Below, one piece after another: positions 1 to 6,873 of a DNA stretch of 64,000 bases (within the stretch, counting starts at the first letter, position 1; every line of letters begins with the position of its first letter). The stretch is from contig NZ_QRDZ01000006.1 of the NCBI RefSeq assembly GCF_003386235.1, forward strand, positions 113,047 through 177,046, read 5' to 3'. A program made the translations under genes and the position numbers. The notes beneath the pieces are model-generated. The model did no database searches. It saw nothing but the letters and a program-made list of their open reading frames with translations, and was not told the DNA's origin. The DNA comes from Cohnella phaseoli. Its GTDB lineage: Bacteria; Bacillota; Bacilli; Paenibacillales; Paenibacillaceae.

Positions 1-2
1 TG

Positions 3-1676
3 GATAAGGAGAAGCCGTTCCATCTGCGATACGACTTTAAGCCCGGGGATCCGCTTGCCCTGTTCGATCCGCTCGTTCGGATGAACCGAAGCTGGCAGGG
101 AGAGAAGCCGGAGGAGCGACTGTATGCCAAAGCTCTATTTTACCGATTCGTGCACGAGCTGCTGCGGCAGTTCGCCGACCAAGGCGTTGCCGCGTTTAAG
201 CCCGATCCGGCCGCGCAGGCGGTACGCTATATTCACGAGAACTACAAAGAGCCCATTACGCTGGAAGCTCTTGCCGAGCTGCTCGACTGCCATCCCCGGC
301 ACCTGCAGCGGCTGTTCAAAACCAGGACGCTAACGAGCCCGATCGACTACCTCATTCGCGTGCGCATGAATAGAGCGAAAGAACTGCTGCTGACGACGGA
401 TTTCGTCCTTAAGGATATAGCTGAGTGCGTCGGCTACGCAGACAGCTATTATTTCAGCCGGCTGTTCAAGAAGTCCGAGGGAGTTTCGCCGATACGCTTC
501 AGGGAGAACGCCGGCGTCTCCGATCTGGGCGGCAGTCGCTATAATCCATTTCGCTTGTCCGGATTCTCTATTGTGAAGGACGCTTCGTCTCGCTATATTG
601 TTAATGAGCATGAGAATCATTATCAATTGGAGAAAGAGGGAGTCTTACACATGCATTGGCAAGCCAAATCTAGAACACTCGCATTCGCAACTTTGCTGCT
701 CGGTCTATCTTTATTGCTTGGAGCGTGCGGCGCAGCAACCAACAGTCCTTCCGCAAGTCCGGCGGCTTCGTCCGGCAGCGCCGCTACGCCGTCGCCGTCC
801 GCATCCGCGTCGCAGGCGTCCGAGAGCGAGGCGCCGCGCGTCGTCAAGCACGCGATGGGCGAAGAGACGCTCGTCGGCACGCCGAAGCGCGTCGTCATTC
901 TGACCAACGAAGGAACGGAGGCGTTGCTCGCGGTCGGCATCAAGCCGGTCGGAGCGGTGCAATCCTGGATCGGGGACCCATGGTACGACCATATCAAGGA
1001 CGAAATGGAAGGCGTAACGGCGGTAGGGGACGAGATTCAACCGAACGTCGAATTAATTGCCAGCCTTGAGCCGGACTTGATTATCGGCAATAAAGTCAGG
1101 CAAGAAAAAATATACGAGCAGCTGAAGGCGATCGCTCCGACCGTATTCGCGGCCGATCTGGGCGGCAACTGGAAGGAAAACTTCACGCTGTACTCCGAAG
1201 CGGTCAACAAAAAGGCGGAAGGCGAAAAGGCGATGGCCGAGTTCGAGAAGCGCGTCGAGGAAGTGAAGGCCAAGCTGGGAGACAAGGCGGCGACGAAAGT
1301 GTCGTTGGTCCGTTTCTCGGCCTCGCAGGTTCGGATCTACCAGAAGCAAACTTTCGCGGGAGTGCTGCTGAACCAGCTTGGAATCGCCCGTCCGGAGGCG
1401 CAGGATAAGGACGCGTTCATCGAGGTCATGACCAAGGAGAACATTCCGAGTATGGACGGGGACGTCATGTTCTACTTCGTATCGGAAAACCAGGGCTCTA
1501 CGGATGCGGCCAAAGTGGTGGAAGAATGGATGAACGATCCGCTGTTCAAAAACTTGAACGTAGCCAAGAACAATAAGGTGATTCAAGTGGACGAAGCGAT
1601 CTGGAACACGGCCGGAGGCTACGAAGCGGCGAACCTGCTGCTGGACGAGCTGATCGCCTACTTCGAAGTGAAATAA
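3..1676 (+). CDS. AraC-family HTH domain in one open frame with a siderophore-binding lipoprotein (5' partial)
   Basis: The frame is open from base 3, so the gene starts upstream of the window. Numbering from the ATG at 81, an AraC-type double helix-turn-helix lies at about residues 45-140, with a typical second-helix segment (DIAECVGYADSYYFSRLFKK). No stop codon follows. The frame continues through about 50 unstructured residues and then enters a complete lipoprotein with its own signal peptide at residue 191. The linker DNA contains a sigma-A-like promoter and a Fur box, so it looks like an intergenic region that happens to be open. The AraC half probably senses iron-siderophore, as Btr/YbbB of Bacillus subtilis does (family knowledge). 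Whether a full-length fusion is made, or the AraC stop codon was lost, cannot be decided here. The lipoprotein is also listed separately. Confidence 0.6.
   Translation, partial: DKEKPFHLRYDFKPGDPLALFDPLVRMNRSWQGEKPEERLYAKALFYRFVHELLRQFADQGVAAFKPDPAAQAVRYIHENYKEPITLEALAELLDCHPRHLQRLFKTRTLTSPIDYLIRVRMNRAKELLLTTDFVLKDIAECVGYADSYYFSRLFKKSEGVSPIRFRENAGVSDLGGSRYNPFRLSGFSIVKDASSRYIVNEHENHYQLEKEGVLHMHWQAKSRTLAFATLLLGLSLLLGACGAATNSPSASPAASSGSAATPSPSASASQASESEAPRVVKHAMGEETLVGTPKRVVILTNEGTEALLAVGIKPVGAVQSWIGDPWYDHIKDEMEGVTAVGDEIQPNVELIASLEPDLIIGNKVRQEKIYEQLKAIAPTVFAADLGGNWKENFTLYSEAVNKKAEGEKAMAEFEKRVEEVKAKLGDKAATKVSLVRFSASQVRIYQKQTFAGVLLNQLGIARPEAQDKDAFIEVMTKENIPSMDGDVMFYFVSENQGSTDAAKVVEEWMNDPLFKNLNVAKNNKVIQVDEAIWNTAGGYEAANLLLDELIAYFEVK
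571..599 (+). promoter_or_regulatory. Sigma-A-like promoter inside the open AraC frame
   Basis: A -35 TTGTGA at 571-576 and a -10 TATATT at 594-599 are separated by exactly 17 bases. The -10 lies 7 bases before the Fur box and about 50 bases before the lipoprotein ATG at 651. This is good evidence that the lipoprotein has its own promoter, although the region is formally coding. Confidence 0.6.
606..624 (+). promoter_or_regulatory. Fur box
   Basis: This site matches 16 of 19 positions of the classic Fur consensus (GATAATGATAATCATTATC) and contains the 7-1-7 core TGAGAATCATTATCA at 611-625. It lies just downstream of the -10 element, where Fur-Fe would block transcription of the lipoprotein and the FecCD permeases. 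In the AraC reading frame it is translated as NEHENHYQ. Confidence 0.75.
651..1676 (+). CDS. Iron-siderophore ABC transporter substrate-binding lipoprotein
   Basis: A protein of 341 residues read from the ATG at 651, which follows a GAAAGAGGGAG ribosome site. A lipoprotein signal peptide (hydrophobic stretch then LLGAC, lipid-anchored Cys26) is followed by a Ser/Ala/Pro-rich linker and a class III periplasmic-binding fold of the FepB/FhuD/FeuA type: an N-terminal lobe with VVILTNEGTEALLAVGIKP, the segment IASLEPDLIIGN, a long backbone helix and a C-terminal lobe. It should sit on the outer face of the membrane and hand ferric siderophore to the two FecCD permeases downstream. Expression is likely iron-repressed through the Fur box at 606-624. 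The siderophore cannot be named from sequence. Confidence 0.85.
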   Translation: MHWQAKSRTLAFATLLLGLSLLLGACGAATNSPSASPAASSGSAATPSPSASASQASESEAPRVVKHAMGEETLVGTPKRVVILTNEGTEALLAVGIKPVGAVQSWIGDPWYDHIKDEMEGVTAVGDEIQPNVELIASLEPDLIIGNKVRQEKIYEQLKAIAPTVFAADLGGNWKENFTLYSEAVNKKAEGEKAMAEFEKRVEEVKAKLGDKAATKVSLVRFSASQVRIYQKQTFAGVLLNQLGIARPEAQDKDAFIEVMTKENIPSMDGDVMFYFVSENQGSTDAAKVVEEWMNDPLFKNLNVAKNNKVIQVDEAIWNTAGGYEAANLLLDELIAYFEVK

Positions 1677-1691
1677 AACAAGGTACGCCGG

Positions 1692-1720
1692 CAAGCTGAC
1701 GCTCGTAACGCGTCGGCTTG
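1692..1720 (+). terminator. Stem-loop between the binding protein and the first permease
   Basis: An 11-bp inverted repeat (1692-1702 with 1710-1720, one G-U pair) with a 7-base loop lies in the gap after the lipoprotein gene. There is no proper T tract, so it is more likely a processing or mRNA-stabilising hairpin that favours the binding protein over the permeases than a full terminator. Confidence 0.45.
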
Positions 1721-1738
1721 TTGAGCTTTGGGCGACGG

Positions 1739-2803
1739 GTGAGGCAGTTGAAGCAATTAAAGCAATCCAAGCAATCCAAGCATTCAAAGGAAAATACGTT
1801 TCGTTTGCATAACCGCAGGCTGAGGCTGGCCGGTTTGGTCGTTGGCGCGGTGCTGCTGCTTGCAAGCGTCTTATTGAGCGTTTTGCTCGGTCTTCACCGT
1901 TACGGAATGCCGGAGTTGTGGCAAGCTTATCGCCATTTTGACGGTTCCAACGACCATCTGATTTTGACGACGACTCGGGTTCCGCGGGCGCTTGTGGCGC
2001 TTGCCACGGGAGCCTGCCTTGCCGTTGCGGGCGCGATCATGCAAGTCGTTACGAAAAACCCGTTAGCGTCGCCGTCGGTGCTAGGCATCAACTCGGGCGC
2101 GTCGCTGTTTGTCGTCGTCGGTTTGATTGCCTTCGGCTCGTCCCTGACGCTTGGCGGCATGATCTGGATTGCGTTCGCCGGCGCAATCGCGGCTGCCGCG
2201 TTCGTCTATGCGATCGGCGCCCGCGAACGAGGCGGATTCGAGCCGGTCAGGCTGACCTTGGCCGGAGCGGCGATCGCGGCTTTCGCGTCGTCGGTCACGT
2301 CCGGGCTGATGCTGCTTCACAAGCAATCGCTGGAATCCGCCTTGTTCTGGATGATCGGATCCGTCGCAGACAGGAAGCTGGAGCATCTGGCGGACGTTGT
2401 CCCCTACATGTTGGCAGGATTGGCTTTGGCAATGCTGCTGTCGGGATCGCTGAACGTCATGGCGCTCGGCGACGACAACGCCAAGAGCCTCGGCCAGAGG
2501 CTCTTGCTCTCCCGCGCGGCGGCGGCGGTCGCCGTCGTGCTGCTCGCGGGCAGCTCCGTCGCCATCGCCGGTCCGATCGCGTTCGTGGGTCTCGTAGTTC
2601 CGCACCTGTGCAGGGCGCTCGTCGGCAACGACCACCGCTGGCTGCTTCCCTATTGCGCGATAACGGGCGCCATTCTTCTGGTTGCGGCCGATCTGGCTTC
2701 GCGGTTCGTCCTGATGCCGAAGGAAGTTCCCGTAGGAGTCGCGACGGCGCTAATCGGCGTTCCGTTTCTGATCCGCGTCGCGAGAAGGAGGAAACATGAG
2801 TAG
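1739..2803 (+). CDS. FecCD-family iron-siderophore ABC transporter permease
   Basis: A membrane protein of about 354 residues with roughly nine to ten hydrophobic segments. It has the FecCD signatures RVPRALVALATGACLAVAG, TKNPLASPSVLGINSGA and, near the C-terminus, GPIAFVGLVVPHLCRALVG followed by a DLASRF segment. It forms the transmembrane half of a siderophore importer with the next gene. The start is uncertain: a TTG at 1718 lies inside the hairpin stem, so I chose the GTG at 1739, but no strong ribosome site precedes it. The N-terminus is an odd Lys/Gln-rich stretch (KQLKQSKQSK). It overlaps the next permease by 8 bases, so the two are translationally coupled. Confidence 0.85.
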   Translation: MRQLKQLKQSKQSKHSKENTFRLHNRRLRLAGLVVGAVLLLASVLLSVLLGLHRYGMPELWQAYRHFDGSNDHLILTTTRVPRALVALATGACLAVAGAIMQVVTKNPLASPSVLGINSGASLFVVVGLIAFGSSLTLGGMIWIAFAGAIAAAAFVYAIGARERGGFEPVRLTLAGAAIAAFASSVTSGLMLLHKQSLESALFWMIGSVADRKLEHLADVVPYMLAGLALAMLLSGSLNVMALGDDNAKSLGQRLLLSRAAAAVAVVLLAGSSVAIAGPIAFVGLVVPHLCRALVGNDHRWLLPYCAITGAILLVAADLASRFVLMPKEVPVGVATALIGVPFLIRVARRRKHE

Positions 2804-3800
2804 GCGGAATTCGCGCAGGCCGTTGTACCTGCTGCTGTCGTTAACCGTGTTGACGGTGTTCATTGCGCTAATTTGTTTGTCGATAGGAGGAGCGAACGTT
2901 CCGCTCAAGGAGGTCGTTCTGTCTTTGCTCGGAAGGAACGACCAAGGCAGCGATCTGATCGTCATGAAGCTGCGGATGCCCAGAATCTTGGCGGCGCTGC
3001 TGGTCGGAGCGGCTTTGGCCGTGTCCGGCGCGCTGCTGCAAGGCGTCGTTCGCAATCCGCTCGCTTCCCCCGATCTGATGGGAGTGACGGGAGGCGCTTC
3101 GGTTGCCGCCGTCGCCTTCATGACATTGTTCCAGGGATACAGCGTTCACTGGATTCCGGTCGTAGCGATCGGCGGAGCTTTCGTTGCGGCCGCGATCAAC
3201 TACGTGCTGGCCTGGAGCAAGGGCGTGTCGCCGATGAGGCTTGTGCTGATCGGAATCGGCATCTCGACGGCCGCCGGCGCGCTCACGATGTTCCTGCTGA
3301 TCAGCGGTCCGGCGTATCTCGCCGCTCAAGTGCTGAACTGGATGACGGGAAGCGTCTATGGAACCAATTGGACGTACATTCAGGCGTTGTGGCCTTGGGT
3401 CGCTCTATTCGTGCCGCTCGCGCTGCTTTACGCCAAGGAATTGAACGTGCAGTCGCTGGGAGACGCCGCAGCCATTGGACTGGGCAGCCGCCTTCAGCTT
3501 CATCGCATTATCGTTATCGGCATCAGCGTCGCGTTGGCGGGAGCGGCGGTCGGCGTAGCCGGCACGCTGTCCTTTATCGGACTGTTGGCGCCCCATATGG
3601 CTAGAAGGCTTGCCGGCCGCTCGCATGCGAGAATCATTCCGATCTCTGCGCTGCTCGGCGCCAACCTGCTGATGCTGTCCGATCTGGCGGGCAGAACGCT
3701 GTTTCAGCCTCTCGATATTCCCGCCGGCGTATTTACGGCAGGAATCGGAGCGCCGTTCTTCCTGTATTTGCTCATGCGAAGAGGGAAGGCGAGGACGTAA
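2796..3800 (+). CDS. FecCD-family iron-siderophore ABC transporter permease
   Basis: A polytopic membrane protein of 334 residues, the second FecCD subunit. Diagnostic segments are RMPRILAALLVGAALAVSGALLQG, VRNPLASPDLMGVTGGAS and GTLSFIGLLAPHMARRLAG. The ATG at 2796 has a strong AAGGAGG site and overlaps the end of the upstream permease. The pair would form a heterodimeric channel for a ferric siderophore delivered by a lipoprotein from this region. No ATP-binding subunit follows, which is common for Bacillales Feu/Yfi-type systems that borrow a shared ATPase (family knowledge). The next gene is an iron-type AraC regulator. Confidence 0.9.
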   Translation: MSRRNSRRPLYLLLSLTVLTVFIALICLSIGGANVPLKEVVLSLLGRNDQGSDLIVMKLRMPRILAALLVGAALAVSGALLQGVVRNPLASPDLMGVTGGASVAAVAFMTLFQGYSVHWIPVVAIGGAFVAAAINYVLAWSKGVSPMRLVLIGIGISTAAGALTMFLLISGPAYLAAQVLNWMTGSVYGTNWTYIQALWPWVALFVPLALLYAKELNVQSLGDAAAIGLGSRLQLHRIIVIGISVALAGAAVGVAGTLSFIGLLAPHMARRLAGRSHARIIPISALLGANLLMLSDLAGRTLFQPLDIPAGVFTAGIGAPFFLYLLMRRGKART

Positions 3801-3806
3801 ACCGGG

Positions 3807-3856
3807 CGGTTGTCCGGAACGCGACGATTGTCCGGCTGCCGTCAGGCGTGTACACT
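3807..3856 (+). promoter_or_regulatory. Repeated TTGTCCGG motif and promoter of the AraC-SBP regulator
   Basis: Two near-identical 11-mers (CGGTTGTCCGG at 3807-3817 and CGATTGTCCGG at 3825-3835) form direct repeats 18 bases apart. The second overlaps a possible -35 (TTGTCC, 3828-3833), spaced 17 bases from TACACT (3851-3856). Related motifs sit before the other two iron lipoprotein genes (552-562 and 5584-5591), so this is a candidate binding site for the AraC-type regulators. Their role is inference. Confidence 0.4.
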
Positions 3857-3901
3857 GAAAGTATATCGTTAATAAATAGCCGGAGGACGGATACTCGACC
3901 T

Positions 3902-5554
3902 ATGGATGAACTATATACGTGTACGGGCGCATGGCGGACCGTGCTGCAAGCTGCGGACGGAGCGGACAGGCGCTGGATGGACGGCCACTGTCTGTTCGCC
4001 GTCCTTGGGGGCAAAGGTCGGCTTTCGATCGACGAGGAGCAATGGCTTTTGCATCCGGGGACGGTGGTCTTCTGCAACCCGAACCGGCTGGTAGATATGC
4101 AGGCGGCCGATCGGCGCCATCTCGAAGTCGCTTGCGTCCGCTTCAGGATCGTTCGCCGCAGCGAAGCGGCGGACGAAGCGGGCGTCTATCGGGAATGGAC
4201 GAACGGCTGGCTGACGGACGGGGCGATAGAGACCGGAGCGTCCTATAGGGCGGCGGAGCTGATTCGGGACATCCTGGCCGCTTCCGCTTCGGCGGATGCC
4301 GGCGACGTTCAGCTTATGCGCAGGGACATCCTGCTGTACGAGCTGCTGCTGCAGCTTAGGGAGATCGGTTCGACGGCTATGAGCCAAGCTGCGGCTCCGG
4401 ACCACCGGACGGCGATCCGTACGGTGATCTCGCATTTGCAGCAGCATTACCAGGAGGAGATCACGAGAGAAGCGATGGCGGCGTTGGCCGGCTTTCATCC
4501 GCGCGTCTTCTCCGGGCTGTTCAAGCAGGAGACCGGAATCGGCTTCGCCGACTATTTGGCCGACATCCGCATTCGCAAGGCGAAGGAGCAGCTATTGCTC
4601 ACCCGCGACAATCTGGACGAGATCGCGCGCAATGTCGGCTACTCTAACGGGCTGTATTTAAGCCGCAAGTTCAAGCAGGCGACGGGGTTCTCGCCGAAGG
4701 CTTATTTGCGCGAGCCGAAGCGGGTCGTCATCTACGATTTGATCGGCAGCCTGCTGGCGCTCGGCGTAAAGCCTGTCGGAGCCTCTTACTTCTACGGGCT
4801 GGCGAAACATCCACTGCTGCGAGAGGAATTGCAGGGGATCGCGGACGTCGGCCGGACATCGGTACAACCGGTTATCGATCTGGAGCCCGAGTTGATCGTC
4901 GTTCCGCTGTGGCTAGGTTCGGAGCTGATCGGCAAGCTGCAGGCGATCGCGCCGACGATGATCGTTCCTTACGGAGATCCGGTCGATCGGATGCGTCGCT
5001 TGGCCGATGCGCTAGGCAAGCGCGAAGAAGCCGAAGCTTGCGTGTCCGGCTATATGGAACGGGCGAAGCAAATCCGGGAGGAAATCGTCGAGGCGATCGC
5101 CCCCGGCGAGACGGTCGGCCTCTACGAGCTTAGTTCCGACAGCGTCTGGGTATTCAGCGAGTTTCACGGCCGCGGAGGGTACAATCTGTATCGGGCGATG
5201 GGGCTTGAGCCCCCGGAGAGCGTTCGACGGCACGTTATGGGCAGAGGCATGATTACCGAGCTGCGGATCGAGCAGCTGCCGGAGTATGCGGCGGACCATA
5301 TGTTCGTCTGTTATCCGTTTACGGCCGAGAGCGAACAATGGGTTACCCGGATGATGCAGCATCCGGTATGGAGCTCGCTCGATGCGTACCGTTGCAACCG
5401 CATCTACTTTATCGACCGGCAGCTTTTTCACTCCGCGGACGTGCTGTCGATGATCAAACAGCTTGAGCTGCAGAGGGAGCTGCTGTTGAAGCATAGGGGA
5501 GCAGGCGGAGGTCCCTGCGTTTTTGTGCATGAAAAGAATGACTTTAATCCATAG
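3902..5554 (+). CDS. AraC-family regulator fused to an iron-siderophore-binding (SBP) domain, Btr-like
   Basis: A protein of 550 residues from the ATG at 3902, with GGAGGA at 3882-3887. A GTG at 3848 would add 18 residues but would lie within the predicted promoter. In order: a cupin-like arm with LFAVLGGKGRL (about 1-110), an AraC double helix-turn-helix (about 170-269, DEIARNVGYSNGLYLSRKFKQATG), and a FepB/FeuA-type binding domain (about 272-540, VIYDLIGSLLALGVKPVGAS, IDLEPELIVVP). There is no signal peptide, so the binding domain is cytosolic and should sense imported ferric siderophore, as Btr does for bacillibactin in B. subtilis (family knowledge). It probably activates the flanking uptake genes. 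Confidence 0.85.
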   Translation: MDELYTCTGAWRTVLQAADGADRRWMDGHCLFAVLGGKGRLSIDEEQWLLHPGTVVFCNPNRLVDMQAADRRHLEVACVRFRIVRRSEAADEAGVYREWTNGWLTDGAIETGASYRAAELIRDILAASASADAGDVQLMRRDILLYELLLQLREIGSTAMSQAAAPDHRTAIRTVISHLQQHYQEEITREAMAALAGFHPRVFSGLFKQETGIGFADYLADIRIRKAKEQLLLTRDNLDEIARNVGYSNGLYLSRKFKQATGFSPKAYLREPKRVVIYDLIGSLLALGVKPVGASYFYGLAKHPLLREELQGIADVGRTSVQPVIDLEPELIVVPLWLGSELIGKLQAIAPTMIVPYGDPVDRMRRLADALGKREEAEACVSGYMERAKQIREEIVEAIAPGETVGLYELSSDSVWVFSEFHGRGGYNLYRAMGLEPPESVRRHVMGRGMITELRIEQLPEYAADHMFVCYPFTAESEQWVTRMMQHPVWSSLDAYRCNRIYFIDRQLFHSADVLSMIKQLELQRELLLKHRGAGGGPCVFVHEKNDFNP

Positions 5555-5573
5555 ACGGGCGCGTCCTTCCTGA

Positions 5574-5611
5574 TAAAATAAAACTGTCCGGTGATAATGA
5601 GAATCGATCTC
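5574..5611 (+). promoter_or_regulatory. Extended -10 and Fur box before the second iron lipoprotein gene
   Basis: A TGATAAAAT extended -10 (5571-5579) is followed by CTGTCCGG (5584-5591) and a Fur box at 5593-5611 that matches 15 of 19 consensus positions (GATAATGAGAATCGATCTC). The arrangement, with the Fur box just downstream of the -10, matches the first lipoprotein promoter at 571-624. No clear -35 is visible, which would suit activator dependence. Confidence 0.6.
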
Positions 5612-5654
5612 AACTTAGTCGGGCAGGTTATATATTCGGGAGGAGTAACGAAGA

Positions 5655-6698
5655 ATGGATTCGAAACGTGGGAACAGATTGTTGTACGTGCTGGTTGTCG
5701 CCGCGATGATGAGCATGCTGCTTGCAGGGTGCGGCGGCAATAATGATAAAGCGGGGAATGCAGCCGCGACTGAGCCGGCCGGTACGGAGCAAGCGACACC
5801 GTCTCAGGAACAGGAGGCGTCTCCTCAAGCTAGCGAGCCGCAGAAGGAAGAGCAGACGGAACGAACGCTGGTCGATCCGCTCGGACACGAGGTGGTCGTG
5901 CCGGCCAAGCCGCAGCGCGTGCTTGCTTCTTATCTGGAAGATTATTTGGTAGCGCTTGGCGTCGTTCCGGTGGCGCAATGGTCGGTCGGCGGCTCGCCGA
6001 TGGGATATTTGCAAGGAGAACTGGCGAATATCCAGACGGTACCGCACGATCTTCCATTCGAAGCGGTAACCAGCCTGGAGCCGGATTTAATTCTGATCGG
6101 GGACGAATCGCTTATTGCGGACGGAAAATACGACACCTATTCGAAGATCGCTCCGACATACGCGCTTGGCCAAGAAGTGAATGCGGACTGGCGCAAGGCG
6201 CTGCAGAAGGTGGGCGAGGCGCTGGGCAAGGCCGACGAAGCGCAGGCAGCGTTGGACTCGTATGAGAAAGAGCTGCAGAGCGCACGCGATAAGATCGATG
6301 CGAAGTATGGCGACAAGCGTCCTTCCGCAACTGCCATCTGGCTGGTCTCGAAGACGTTCTGGATGGTCAGCGACAATCAGTCGAGCGGCGACGTGCTGTA
6401 CCGGGATCTCGGACTTGCCGTTCCCGAGCTCGTCCAGCGCATCTCCAAAGGCGAGGGCGGCATCTGGAAATCGGTGTCGCTGGAAGCTTTGTCCGAATTG
6501 GACGCCGATCACATTTTCCTGGTCAACAGCGATACCGCAACCGGGTCGGAGGCGCTGAAGGACCCGGTCTGGCAGAGCGTCAAGGCGGTTAAAAACGGCA
6601 ATGTCCACGAATATCCCGCAGACTCGAGCTGGCTGTACACGGGAATCATCGCCAATCGGCAGATCGTTGAGGACGTGCTGGAGAGTATTGCGCCATAA
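5655..6698 (+). CDS. Iron-siderophore ABC transporter substrate-binding lipoprotein
   Basis: A protein of 347 residues. The signal peptide ends in LLAGC (lipid-anchored Cys26), followed by an acidic, Gln/Glu-rich linker and a class III binding fold. Characteristic segments are TLVDPLGHEVVVPAKPQRVLAS, a TSLEPDLILIGDES motif and a long helical backbone (about 180-220). The ATG at 5655 has a GGGAGGA site. It is the second binding protein of the locus and differs clearly from the first, so the two may serve different ferric siderophores through one FecCD pair. A Fur box lies in its leader and a strong terminator ends the unit. Confidence 0.88.
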   Translation: MDSKRGNRLLYVLVVAAMMSMLLAGCGGNNDKAGNAAATEPAGTEQATPSQEQEASPQASEPQKEEQTERTLVDPLGHEVVVPAKPQRVLASYLEDYLVALGVVPVAQWSVGGSPMGYLQGELANIQTVPHDLPFEAVTSLEPDLILIGDESLIADGKYDTYSKIAPTYALGQEVNADWRKALQKVGEALGKADEAQAALDSYEKELQSARDKIDAKYGDKRPSATAIWLVSKTFWMVSDNQSSGDVLYRDLGLAVPELVQRISKGEGGIWKSVSLEALSELDADHIFLVNSDTATGSEALKDPVWQSVKAVKNGNVHEYPADSSWLYTGIIANRQIVEDVLESIAP

Positions 6699-6715
6699 CA
6701 ATTGACTCTGTTCAG

Positions 6716-6760
6716 GAAAGCCTTTCGTTTCCGCACTTTGCGGATCGGAAGGCTTTCTTT
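6716..6760 (+). terminator. Rho-independent terminator after the iron locus
   Basis: AAAGCCTTTCG (6717-6727) pairs with CGGAAGGCTTT (6746-6756), with an inner TCCGC/GCGGA stem, followed by CTTT. It ends transcription 18 bases after the second iron lipoprotein gene. Confidence 0.8.
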
Positions 6761-6873
6761 GTGGCGTCCGATTAGATTCGGATGCTGTTTCGGAAATGTT
6801 TATTATTTGTTTATAGGCATTATTGTAGGATGGAGTCGAATAACGTCGATCACGAGAAAGAAGGGATACAGCG

